Positions 35,709-44,547 of a stretch of DNA of 64,000 nucleotides are shown here, in pieces. Source of the DNA: CAYHHI01 sp964356335 (GTDB lineage: Bacteria > Arandabacterota > Arandabacteria > Arandabacterales > Arandabacteraceae); NCBI GenBank assembly GCA_964356335.1, contig CAYHHI010000001.1, positions 1-64,000 of the forward strand. Direction: 5' to 3'. The position numbers were made by a program, and so were the translations under genes. The stretch's first letter is position 1, and each line of letters begins with the position of its first letter. The notes below the pieces were generated by a model that was not told the origin of the DNA, did not search any database, and saw only the letters and a program-made list of their open reading frames with translations.

Positions 35709-36902
35709 CTAGCGCAGTTTGAACCTGCTTGCGACCTGATCCCAGCCGTTGCATCCTTTGGGCCCCCAACTCAGAACCCACACCCCATCGCCATCCCAGG
35801 TGATATCTTCCACACCTTGTACCGGCAGGCCATAGGCCCGTATTACCTCGCCCTCAACTGTGATCTCGTAGAGACTATCACTGGCGGCAAGCAGGTGTGA
35901 ACCGGTCCATGCAAGTCCCGTACTCCAGCCTCCCGCGCACTCGAACACGTCGGTTACGAGGGCTGTCTCGGCACTACATGAGGCGACCGGATCGATGCCG
36001 AAGATGTGCTTTGATGATGTCAGCCCTTCGTATTCGGATAGCCAGAGTCTCCCAGCACCGTACGTGAGGCCTCCGGGGTAATTCGTGGGCACGTCAAAAC
36101 GACAGAGAACATCCCCTTCCTGATTGATCTTGAAGATGGAATCTGATCCATCCGCAAACCACAGGTTCTCGCCGTCAAATGCCATCCCATTGGCATATAC
36201 AGACGGCACCCGGAATTCCTTCAGGATTTCCCCATCCAAGGCCACATTGCAGATCATGTTATAGGGCCAGTGGCCCGACCCCCAATCCGACGATACCCAC
36301 AGTGAGTGATCCCCAAATGCAAGACCCGAGGCCCAGAAGGGAATCGCAATCGCACAGTAGTCAGGATTAATTCTCAGAACTCGCACCCGGGGATTGCCCG
36401 CACCTTGTGTCAGGAGATGCATCTTGAATGTGGAGTCCAGATACCTCTTCGGATTGAGGCCGACCGCTGAGAGCAAGTGGAACTGATCCGAGACGGCTGC
36501 ACCACACAATGCGCCAGGGTCCGCGGGATTACTGGCCAGATCCCACATCTGCGTCTCGTAGTTGCGGGCCCACACATACTTGTCGCAGGTGGAAGCCGTA
36601 ACGTAGGTTATCTCGAGGTCGCTCCAGGTGCTCTCAGCGATCAAGGGCACTGCGGCCAGGTTGAAGACGTGAAATTGACCATCGCTCTGGCTCGGCGCAA
36701 GCCAGTCAGACGCCTCCTGGATTAGGACCTCATCGATGTACGTGCCCGGAAGCTCCGCAATTCGCTCAGGCGGGCAAACTCGCTCGCCTTCACAACCAGG
36801 CAGTAAAGATACGGAAATTGCGAGCAAGAGTGCAACGAGGGCTGAGCGCACAATCGTGGCTGAATATCCAGTGGCTCGCGGAAGAATGTGCTGACTCTGC
36901 AT
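35709..36902 (-). CDS. lipoprotein with beta-propeller-like repeats
   Basis: 397 residues. A hydrophobic signal (about 18-36) ends in the lipobox LLPGC (C37), so the mature protein is lipid-anchored. From about residue 190 there are repeats of the type 'GLAFGDHSLWVSSDWG', 'GMAFDGENLWFADGSDSIFKIN', 'GLTYGAGRLWLSEYEG' and 'GLAWTGSHLLAASDSLYEI', the blades of a glutaminyl-cyclase/NHL-type propeller. No catalytic motif is recognised. It has its own promoter and is probably monocistronic. Confidence 0.8.
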   Translation of the reverse strand: MQSQHILPRATGYSATIVRSALVALLLAISVSLLPGCEGERVCPPERIAELPGTYIDEVLIQEASDWLAPSQSDGQFHVFNLAAVPLIAESTWSDLEITYVTASTCDKYVWARNYETQMWDLASNPADPGALCGAAVSDQFHLLSAVGLNPKRYLDSTFKMHLLTQGAGNPRVRVLRINPDYCAIAIPFWASGLAFGDHSLWVSSDWGSGHWPYNMICNVALDGEILKEFRVPSVYANGMAFDGENLWFADGSDSIFKINQEGDVLCRFDVPTNYPGGLTYGAGRLWLSEYEGLTSSKHIFGIDPVASCSAETALVTDVFECAGGWSTGLAWTGSHLLAASDSLYEITVEGEVIRAYGLPVQGVEDITWDGDGVWVLSWGPKGCNGWDQVASRFKLR

Positions 36903-36925
36903 CGCTGAGAACCAACCTCTCTCTG

Positions 36926-36953
36926 ACTATACCAAGACTTCGGATAATGTCAA
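36926..36953 (-). promoter_or_regulatory. sigma70-type promoter of the lipoprotein gene
   Basis: TTGACA (36953-36948) and TATAGT (36931-36926) with a 16-bp spacer on the minus strand, about 25 bp upstream of ATG 36902. Confidence 0.7.
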
Positions 36954-37149
36954 GAGTTTCCATCGATATCGCACCAATTCTAGGGATGTCGGATCATGCG
37001 GCCAGTTACCCAAAGCAGAAGACAATCTCGATTGCCCGAGTTTCTACGATTATGGCTGTGCCTTCCGGCAGAGTCGGTGGTACACTGCTTGAGGTACCAG
37101 TCATAGCATCATCAGGGGATAAGACAGCATTCAAGGAGGCCGAGGCAGA

Positions 37150-38058
37150 ATGACCACTAGAGGTGGAAAGTTCCGTGTAGCTGCATTTATTGCCGTGCTT
37201 CTCCTTGTCTCCGGCGAGGCTTTAAGTGGTGAGGTATCCGTTGACGCAGCCGGACTCAAGCCACCCCCGCCAGACAAGGTGCAGATCCTTAAGACCAAGG
37301 ATGGATCGACACTGATTGGCAAGATCGTCAAAGTGGAGGCAGATCAGATCGAATTCGAAACAGAGTCAGGGACAATGACCGTCCGCGTAGACCGAATAGA
37401 ACAGGTGACGGACGTGCCCCGCTCCTCCATAAGGGGCAGCAAGTATTGGTTTCCTGATCCTAACGAGTCGAGACTTTATCTTTTCCCAACGGCGCGCATG
37501 TTGCCAAAGGGGAATGGGTACTTCGCGGACTATTACGTGTTCTTTGCAGCAGCCGGCTACGCTGCCACAGATTGGCTCACTCTCGGCGGGGGCATGTCGC
37601 TCTTTCCGGGTCTTGACATTGACAGGCAATTGTACTTCTTCACGCCGAAGGTTGGAGTGCACGACACCGGCAAGATGAGTATCTCTGCGGGCGCACTGAT
37701 CGTCAAGATTCCGGGCTTTGATGAAGACGATGACGTCCCTCTTATAGGAGTGCTTGACGCCGTTACAACGTGGGGAGGCCAAGATTGGGGTTTGACGGCT
37801 GGGGTGGGCTATGGTTTCGTCGGCGATGAAATCGCTGATACACCCCTGGTCCTCCTCGGCGTGGACAAGCGAATCTCGAGGCGCACGGCATTCGTGAGCG
37901 AGAACTGGATATTGCCCGGGGTGGACAACCCCTTGATTTCCTATGGCATCCGCTTCTTCGGTGAGAGCCTGAGTGCCGACCTGGCCTTCTTCAATACAGT
38001 CGGGGATGGTACCCTGTTCCCCGGGATTCCATTTGTCTCGTTCGTCTTCAACTTCTGA
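37150..38058 (+). CDS. hypothetical exported outer-membrane-type protein
   Basis: 302 residues with a clear signal peptide (cleavage near 27). A short domain about 40-95 (VQILKTKDGSTLIGKIVKVEADQIEFETESG) resembles the small beta-barrel region found in many FCB outer-membrane proteins. The rest is Gly- and aromatic-rich beta structure ending in Phe (SFVFNF), the usual outer-membrane barrel signature. Ribosome site AAGGAGG lies upstream. Function unknown. Divergent from the lipoprotein gene. Confidence 0.75.
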   Translation: MTTRGGKFRVAAFIAVLLLVSGEALSGEVSVDAAGLKPPPPDKVQILKTKDGSTLIGKIVKVEADQIEFETESGTMTVRVDRIEQVTDVPRSSIRGSKYWFPDPNESRLYLFPTARMLPKGNGYFADYYVFFAAAGYAATDWLTLGGGMSLFPGLDIDRQLYFFTPKVGVHDTGKMSISAGALIVKIPGFDEDDDVPLIGVLDAVTTWGGQDWGLTAGVGYGFVGDEIADTPLVLLGVDKRISRRTAFVSENWILPGVDNPLISYGIRFFGESLSADLAFFNTVGDGTLFPGIPFVSFVFNF

Positions 38059-38189
38059 TGGGATCGAGCCCTGGAATCTGCAGCTCTCAATTACAACATC
38101 CTATTTTGCGAAGTGGCAGGTCTGACCTCGCGGATGAGATCTGTTAACATTCGATCTGAGGAGAAGTCAGGCCTCGAGAGGAGCCGAAC

Positions 38190-39275
38190 ATGAATCAATC
38201 TCAAGGCAAGATCAATGCAAGATTTCCAGTTGCGGGCAAGGTATCACCGGAATTCTTTGATGAAGTCATTTATCCGCGGTTGGGTATCCAGAGATCGGAG
38301 GTCATAGTTCCCCCCCAACATGGTCTTGATTGTGGCGTAATCAAGATAGGGGACGGCAAGGTCATGGTCGTGACCACCGATCCCATATTCATTGTACCCG
38401 AGTATGGCTTTGAGCGTGCAGCCTGGTTCGCGTGGCACATTCTCGCCTCTGATGTCACCACAAGCGGCTTCCCACCCGCATACATAATCGTTGATTTCAA
38501 TCTCCCCCTCAGCATGACAGAGGAGCAATTCACAACCGTCTGGGACGTCTTCAACCAGGAAAGCCGCAAATACGGGGCTGCTGTAGTCGCCGGTCACACG
38601 GCGAGATATGCGGGAACAGACTATCCCATGGTGGGAGGCGCGACATATATAGCCATCGGGTCAGAGGACCAGTTCCTCCACCCCGGCATGGCTCAGCCCG
38701 GAGATATCGTCGTGGTCACCAAGGGAGCTGCAATCGAGGCAACCGGTATCTTCGCGTGCGCATTTCCAAAGACCATAAGAGAGACTCTCGGTGAAGAGAT
38801 CCTGCGTGAGGGCCAGGACCTGTTCTACAAGATGTCAACCGTGGACGATGCGTTGGCGGCAGTCACGGTCGGGGTGAGACAGGATGGCGTCACGGCCATG
38901 CATGACGCTACCGAATGCGGTGTGATCGGGGGACTCTTTGAGATTGCACAGGCCTCCGGCACAGGCATAGTCGTTGACAAAGCCAAAATCCCGGTACCCA
39001 AGGCAGCGCAGGCGATTTGCACCTGCTTCGGCATGGATCCTCTGATTTCAATAAGCGAAGGGACTTTGCTTATCTGCGCCAAACCGCTGAAGGCGGGGAG
39101 CCTGCTGTCGACCCTGCGGGCAAAGGGAATCATTGCGGAGGCCATAGGCGAGATTCTTCCCAGAGAGGATGGCTTCTGGATGATTCAAGACGGAAAGCGA
39201 GAACCCTTGGAACATCCCCGGGTCGACCCCTTCTGGACCGCCATGAAAAAGGCCATCGACAAGAAGCTGCAATAG
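38190..39275 (+). CDS. AIR synthase-related protein (PurM/HypE/ThiL superfamily)
   Basis: 361 residues with the two-domain ATP-binding fold of the PurM/HypE group: an N-terminal half with 'DCGVIKIGDGKVMVVTTDPIF' (metal/ATP-binding Asp) and a C-terminal half with 'MHDATECGVIGGLFEIAQASG' (Gly-rich). HypE and thiamine-phosphate kinase are relatives, but no other hydrogenase-maturation or thiamine gene is nearby and the HypE C-terminal cysteine is absent. I leave the substrate open. Ribosome site GAGGAG upstream. Convergent with the RmuC gene. Confidence 0.82.
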   Translation: MNQSQGKINARFPVAGKVSPEFFDEVIYPRLGIQRSEVIVPPQHGLDCGVIKIGDGKVMVVTTDPIFIVPEYGFERAAWFAWHILASDVTTSGFPPAYIIVDFNLPLSMTEEQFTTVWDVFNQESRKYGAAVVAGHTARYAGTDYPMVGGATYIAIGSEDQFLHPGMAQPGDIVVVTKGAAIEATGIFACAFPKTIRETLGEEILREGQDLFYKMSTVDDALAAVTVGVRQDGVTAMHDATECGVIGGLFEIAQASGTGIVVDKAKIPVPKAAQAICTCFGMDPLISISEGTLLICAKPLKAGSLLSTLRAKGIIAEAIGEILPREDGFWMIQDGKREPLEHPRVDPFWTAMKKAIDKKLQ

Positions 39276-39302
39276 GGTTCTGTGTCTATCCTCGCTCCAA
39301 AC

Positions 39303-40430
39303 TCAGAGCAAGCGTTCCGTGCCCTGGGATGAAGATGCTGCTCCGCCCGGGGGCAATTCGCTTGACTGCACGATCTCCCTAGAGGCGGCCCTTTCCGCCG
39401 GCAACTCCCTCAAGAACGCCGTTGCGGCGCGCATTGAGCCAAGTATCTGCTTGCAGTCGCTGTAGGCGCTATCGACCATCGCCCCGGCCTTCGCGACCCT
39501 GTTTTCAAGGATCTTGTCAACCTCATCAAGGCTTCGCTCAATCTTCGTTATGTAGGCTTCGATATTCTCAAAGTCGATCGACCGCGCGAACTGAAGATGC
39601 AGATGATAGAGCGCGAGGACATATGGCACCACCATGCTGTAGGCCATAAGCAGCACTCCCATCTTGAAGGCCTCGATGTGCACCCCCTTACAGAACCCGT
39701 AAATAGAGTCCGGCACGGCAGCAATCGCAATGTTAGTGGTGCACGCCGGATCGATATAGGACGCAACCTCCCTGACCTTCTTCTCTATGGCCTTCTCGAC
39801 ATCATTCTCGAGCCGCTTGATTCTGGCGGGATCTGCCTCGGCCTCGATTCTCTCGATTACCTCGACTCCGGTCCATTTTGAGTCCACGGGAAGCCGCTTC
39901 TTGCTCGGGAGCACGATCGCATATTCCACCACCTTGCCGCCGACTCGGAAATCCTTGTCCATCATCTCCGGCGGGAACTGCGCGAAAGCCTCGGCAAGGA
40001 CATTCTCCCCCGAAGTCCCCCGCGACCGCGCACCGACAATCACTCGTTCTATTCGCCGCGTTATCGCATGAATGTCATCATCGCGCTTGGTCTGGTCCTC
40101 GAACCTTGTTTTGAGTTCGATCAAGACTTTTCTGGCATCGCCCACGTCTTTTGAGATCGCCTGCTTGACGTCGCCAGTGCTCTCTGCGAACTTGGTCTCA
40201 AGTCCCTTGAAAGCCACTTCGAGCTTGTTGATATTCTGTACGATCACGGAATTGCTGTTCGCCAGCGTGCCAACCTGAGACTGGACCGCCGACAGACTCT
40301 TGAGCGAATCGAGGAGTGTCGGCATGGCTTGATCAAACGCGCTCGCCTGCTTCTGTCGTGACAGCCGCACAAGCACTACAACAAGAAGAATCACTATCGC
40401 AGCCAGGAGAACATAGACCGCAGAACTCAT
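39303..40430 (-). CDS. rmuC: RmuC-family DNA recombination protein
   Basis: 375 residues: an N-terminal membrane anchor (about 5-23), a coiled-coil region (~40-125), then the RmuC nuclease-like domain with SRGTSGENVLAEAF, LPVDSKWTG and 'AYSMVVPYVLALYHL'. RmuC proteins limit inversions and recombination at short repeats; the biochemical activity is predicted nuclease. It follows the DUF6178 gene after 90 bp and may be transcribed with it. Ribosome site AAAGGGGA upstream. Confidence 0.88.
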   Translation of the reverse strand: MSSAVYVLLAAIVILLVVVLVRLSRQKQASAFDQAMPTLLDSLKSLSAVQSQVGTLANSNSVIVQNINKLEVAFKGLETKFAESTGDVKQAISKDVGDARKVLIELKTRFEDQTKRDDDIHAITRRIERVIVGARSRGTSGENVLAEAFAQFPPEMMDKDFRVGGKVVEYAIVLPSKKRLPVDSKWTGVEVIERIEAEADPARIKRLENDVEKAIEKKVREVASYIDPACTTNIAIAAVPDSIYGFCKGVHIEAFKMGVLLMAYSMVVPYVLALYHLHLQFARSIDFENIEAYITKIERSLDEVDKILENRVAKAGAMVDSAYSDCKQILGSMRAATAFLRELPAERAASREIVQSSELPPGGAASSSQGTERLL

Positions 40431-40520
40431 ATCAGTCCCCTTTGCATTTCACTCCACCGAAGATGGGGAATGCACCAAACCGGACCCGTCCCCCTCCCCA
40501 TAATCATCCCCGTTCCTCCG

Positions 40521-42290
40521 TTACCTCTTGAAGATGAGCGCCCGTATGTAGCGCGGATCGACATCCTGCCAGGTACGAATCCCCCCCACCTCGTCTTCGA
40601 GTTCCTTCATGCTCGCAGCCACAAACCTCTCCAGGATACCAGCTTTGGAAGCCTCGAAGCCCGTGGCCTGCGCGAGCCATTCCAGAAGCTTGGTCTTGTT
40701 TTCCCTCTTCACAACTCGCCGTCCCGAGGCCCCAATCTCGAGCGCTTTCTCGAACAGCCCCGCCATATCTTCTCGCGCAAGCGGTGATACGTCGAACCTG
40801 TCCTTGAGAACGAGGTTCACGAAGCCTGTCAAGAGAAGGCTCCTCAAGGTGATCTCTTCAAGGCCGCTCGCGAAGACCCCCAAGAGCACCGGCTTTGCCT
40901 CATGAGGCCTGGGTATCCCCAGCTTATCGAAGCATGTTTCAGCAACCACCCCGATCTCATCCACTACCCGCCGGTTCTCTCGCACCTCTTCCATGGTCTC
41001 AAAGTCACGAAAGCCCGCCCCACTCCGCTCGGCCGGCGCACTGTACTGCGGAACCCTCATCGTCAGCCCTCTCATTATCTCATCTTGAGGGCGATCAAGG
41101 AAGCCAAAGCCATCGGCCGCCCACTGGGGCCAAAACCTGCGCGCAAGCTCGGCGGCATCCGTCTTCAAGTCCGCCACACGGCTGAAACCTATCTGGAAGA
41201 TGTCTCTCAGCGCGACATTCCTCAACATGTCGAGCGCCGCCTCCTTTTCACCGCTGGTGAGGAAGAGCAGACCCACGTTGACAAGCGAGAACAGGCGCGC
41301 AAGCGCCTTCTTGATAGAGTCGATCTCACCGATATGCTCGGCGTCAGCGACCAGAAGCCGGTTAGCGGAGAAGGCGATTTCCTGCCGCAACCTATTCTCA
41401 AGTAGCCGATCCTCAATTGATCTCAGGAGGTCATAGAAGAAGGTTCGTCTCTCCATGAGAAGCACGGGATATGCCGGCGCAGCCGGTCCGCTCTCTTCAG
41501 GCGAATAATAGATATGCGGTGCCACGCTTGCCATCCTTCTGGCTTCCTCCTCCCCTATGTAGCCGTAGATCTCAACGGCCTCATCGAAGTCGAGGAATCC
41601 GCTCTCCTCGAGTCTCGAGTTTCGCCACCTCAATGCGGCCTCCTGGGTTTCCTCCTCCATCGCACTGTAGGTCGCAAAGAGCAACTTATAGAAGAGGTCC
41701 CTGTCCGTTTGTCTCAGGATTCGCAGGAGAAGCCCGATGTTTTCGGTCTCCTCGGGGATGTTAGATAGGATCGTGAAGTACTCGTCCAGCATTATGCTCG
41801 GAAGACCTTCGGGGATTATGGCGTCCTCCTCATTCGGGATGAGATAGACGATCTTTCTCAACATCAAGGCAAGCAGCTCCATGTCGGCAGTGTTGACGAG
41901 TTCAATGATCTTTGATTCACCGCATGCCAGCAGGTATTTGAGCCAGGTGACCACCTTGTCACCATCGAGCTCGTCCTTCTTCCAGAGTTCGATATCGAGG
42001 ATGAACCGCAGCTGGCTCGGAGTCGTGAGGGCCAGTATGGGGAGGGCATCCTCCTCGCCGACCTGCTTCAGGGTGAGGAAGACCTCTTCCCGGGGAAGGC
42101 CCTTCACGATTTCTGCCGCCTCGTCCGAATTCCTGAGTATGCGAAGCCTGTCAGCCCAGCCTACCGATAGCACAAGCTCCACCTGGCGCTCGGCGGGAAG
42201 CCCCATCAGGTTCATCCTGATCTCGCCATCGTCAAGTTGTGCAAGCCTGCCCACCCAGGCGAGATCAGGCTGATATCGTCCTTCGGCCAT
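40521..42290 (-). CDS. DUF6178-like protein
   Basis: 589 residues, almost entirely helical, acidic and without membrane segments or known catalytic motifs. Features such as 'LALTTPSQLRFILDIELWKKDELD' and 'FLDFDEAVEIYGYI' match what I remember of the DUF6178 family of Deltaproteobacteria and neighbours. Function unknown. The start has GAGGGAAA nine bases upstream. It is the upstream partner of rmuC and is divergent from the phosphotransferase gene. Confidence 0.75.
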   Translation of the reverse strand: MAEGRYQPDLAWVGRLAQLDDGEIRMNLMGLPAERQVELVLSVGWADRLRILRNSDEAAEIVKGLPREEVFLTLKQVGEEDALPILALTTPSQLRFILDIELWKKDELDGDKVVTWLKYLLACGESKIIELVNTADMELLALMLRKIVYLIPNEEDAIIPEGLPSIMLDEYFTILSNIPEETENIGLLLRILRQTDRDLFYKLLFATYSAMEEETQEAALRWRNSRLEESGFLDFDEAVEIYGYIGEEEARRMASVAPHIYYSPEESGPAAPAYPVLLMERRTFFYDLLRSIEDRLLENRLRQEIAFSANRLLVADAEHIGEIDSIKKALARLFSLVNVGLLFLTSGEKEAALDMLRNVALRDIFQIGFSRVADLKTDAAELARRFWPQWAADGFGFLDRPQDEIMRGLTMRVPQYSAPAERSGAGFRDFETMEEVRENRRVVDEIGVVAETCFDKLGIPRPHEAKPVLLGVFASGLEEITLRSLLLTGFVNLVLKDRFDVSPLAREDMAGLFEKALEIGASGRRVVKRENKTKLLEWLAQATGFEASKAGILERFVAASMKELEDEVGGIRTWQDVDPRYIRALIFKR

Positions 42291-42513
42291 CAGACGTTTC
42301 CCTCAGCAGATCGTACTTCTTTGTTATCTTACACCAGAATCCGTCAGACTTGTAGTGTAGTTTTGAAATTGACCGGGTGCCCTCAAAGTGCGACAATCCG
42401 GGTCTGAGCAATCTAAACGGAGACAGGGGAAACCCCAGGTATTCATAGACGTGAGGAACCGTGATTGGGTTGACGGACATTCTATCCACCCCGCGACCGA
42501 CGGAAGCTCTCAG

Positions 42514-43611
42514 GTGAAGAAGCCCAAGGTCTTATTCGTCATCGGCCATGAATATCACAGGGCCTCGCTCGATCCGATCTACACATGCATGAAGGAGCGT
42601 GGCTCCTACGACATCCATTTTGCATGTACCGATGAGAAAGAGGGAAGATGGCTCTTCTTCCAGCGGTCCCTGCGCGGCCGGGTCGAAGAGGCGCTCCGGC
42701 GCGAGGGCCTGAGGACAACGAGCCAGACCAAGGGGTTTGACGTAGTCGTCACCGGAGACATTCTCGCCCATCCCGAGCAATATGGCTCAAGCCTGCTCTG
42801 CTTCATAAATCACGGCACGGGCATCAAGACCATCCTTTACAGGCTTCTTGCAAAGCATCGCGACACAAGGTACATGATCTTTGTCGAGGGTGAATACCGT
42901 AAGCGGCGGATCGAGGAATTTGCGGTCAGAGGATCGTCCGAGATCTTCGTGGTCGGTTATCCTAAGCTCGACCCCATCTTCCAGGGAAGACTCAATCGCG
43001 AGGAGATCATGGGAAGGTGGGATCTCGATCCGTCGAAGAAGACCGTGCTCTACGCGCCAACCTACAAGCCAACGAGCCTCGGCACGATAAGGGAGAAGAT
43101 TCTCTCGGAAACGGCCGGCCTGAACCTCATCATAAAGCTTCACCACTACAGCTGGCGCGGCAGGTATGCACCCCACTGGCACCATAAGATCTATGAGAAG
43201 GCGATTCCAAAGCACGGTCACGCGCGGCTCATCCCGCCAGAGGAGCATAACATCCTGCCTTTCATCTTCGTTGCAGACACCATGATCAGTGAGGCATCGA
43301 GCACTATCTTCGAGTTTCTCGCCCTCGGCAAGGTCGGCATAATATTCGATCTCCCATGCGATCGGCTGAAGCACCATGATGGAATGCCGATTCTGGATGA
43401 GGACAACCGGCGCTTTCTTGACGGCGCGTTTGTGCACATCAAGAATGCCGGTGAGATAGGAGCCGCAGTGGAAAAGGCCCTTGACCCTGACCCGGCCATG
43501 AAAGCCAATGTGGAAAAATGTCGAGGCGATCTCTTCTACGGTCTCGACGGGCACGCATCGGATAGGATTGTGGACACCATTTGGGATTTGCTTAGATTAA
43601 GATGCCCATGA
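42514..43611 (+). CDS. CDP-glycerol glycerophosphotransferase-like protein (TagF family)
   Basis: About 365 residues. It has the GT-B-like fold of polyol-phosphate transferases: INHGTGIKT near the N-terminus, VLYAPTYKP, 'IIKLHHY', and the donor-site stretch 'VADTMISEASSTIFEFLALGK'. These enzymes add glycerol- or ribitol-phosphate from CDP donors to cell-surface glycans. The homologous part starts at GTG 42514 (GGAAG upstream); GTG 42388 and 42451 are longer options. The stop overlaps the next gene's ATG (ATGA), a cytidylyltransferase that could make the CDP donor. Polyol identity is unknown. Confidence 0.82.
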   Translation: MKKPKVLFVIGHEYHRASLDPIYTCMKERGSYDIHFACTDEKEGRWLFFQRSLRGRVEEALRREGLRTTSQTKGFDVVVTGDILAHPEQYGSSLLCFINHGTGIKTILYRLLAKHRDTRYMIFVEGEYRKRRIEEFAVRGSSEIFVVGYPKLDPIFQGRLNREEIMGRWDLDPSKKTVLYAPTYKPTSLGTIREKILSETAGLNLIIKLHHYSWRGRYAPHWHHKIYEKAIPKHGHARLIPPEEHNILPFIFVADTMISEASSTIFEFLALGKVGIIFDLPCDRLKHHDGMPILDEDNRRFLDGAFVHIKNAGEIGAAVEKALDPDPAMKANVEKCRGDLFYGLDGHASDRIVDTIWDLLRLRCP

Positions 43612-44408
43612 AGCAGCAATGTACCAAGGCGGTCATAATTGCAGCAGGGTGCGGCTCGCGTGTGCGCGCCATCACTCCCGACAGGCCCAAGTGTCTAATG
43701 GACCTCGGCGGCAGGCCGATCATCAAGTGGATCCTGAACGCAGTCGAGATGGCTGGCATAGACCAGGTGGTGATCGTCACAGGCTTCCGGCCCGAGGGCA
43801 TCAAGCGAGTTGTCGGCAGGCGTAGCGGCAGGATACGCATCACCTATGTCCACAATCCCAAATGGAGACTGCCCAATGGGCTTTCGCTTTACGCCGCAAG
43901 ACGTGCGGTGCGCTGCGATGAGGCCTTCATCCTTCTCATGTCCGATCATCTTCTCCCCGCTGCGGTCATCAAGAAGGTGGCACGGGCCGGAACATCGAAA
44001 TGCGTTCTGGCGGTGGATACAAATCCATCGCGCGTTTTCGATCTGGGCGATGCCACCAAGGTGAGGGTGATTGCCGGGAACGCTGTCGCCATCAACAAGC
44101 GACTCAGAAAATATAACGCCGTTGACTGCGGCCTTTTCAGGTTTGACCGGCGCGTCTTTGCAGCACTCGAGGCTTCCTTCGAGGAGGGGGTTTTCAGTCT
44201 CACGGGGGGGGTGAAGAAACTGGTGGCGAGCGGCGATCTCGAGGTCCTCCCTATTGGCAAGGGCACGTTCTGGCTTGATATCGATACCCCCAGAGCGTAC
44301 AGGCAGGCCCTGAAGCACCTTGCGTCCTTCAGGTCGGACTACAATCAGCGCCGGAGCAGACGGCATGGAAGAAAGGACGGACGAGATGGATCGCGCTCGC
44401 TGGGATAA
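43608..44408 (+). CDS. sugar/polyol-phosphate nucleotidyltransferase (LicC/IPCT-like)
   Basis: 266 residues starting in the ATGA overlap. N-terminal AAGCGSRVR with the downstream RPKCLMDLGG is the NTP-binding loop of the glucose-1-phosphate thymidylyltransferase superfamily. 'NPKWRLPNGLSLYAARRAV' and 'LLMSDHLLP' resemble choline-phosphate and inositol-1-phosphate cytidylyltransferases. The C-terminus ends in an Arg/Gly-rich tail (RRSRRHGRKDGRDGSR). Paired with a CDP-alcohol phosphotransferase, it most likely makes CDP-activated alcohol; the exact alcohol is inferred only. Confidence 0.82.
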   Translation: MKQQCTKAVIIAAGCGSRVRAITPDRPKCLMDLGGRPIIKWILNAVEMAGIDQVVIVTGFRPEGIKRVVGRRSGRIRITYVHNPKWRLPNGLSLYAARRAVRCDEAFILLMSDHLLPAAVIKKVARAGTSKCVLAVDTNPSRVFDLGDATKVRVIAGNAVAINKRLRKYNAVDCGLFRFDRRVFAALEASFEEGVFSLTGGVKKLVASGDLEVLPIGKGTFWLDIDTPRAYRQALKHLASFRSDYNQRRSRRHGRKDGRDGSRSLG

Positions 44409-44547
44409 AGGACAGCGCGGGGCAGACGGGATACCTTTGACGTGCCGGGACACCCGGGTGGAAGCGGTGCATGCTGCCGGCGCGATACCCTGGACGGCCC
44501 CGGAGCGCCCCGCAAACAGGAGGACCAGGGCGCATTTCGTACGGCGG

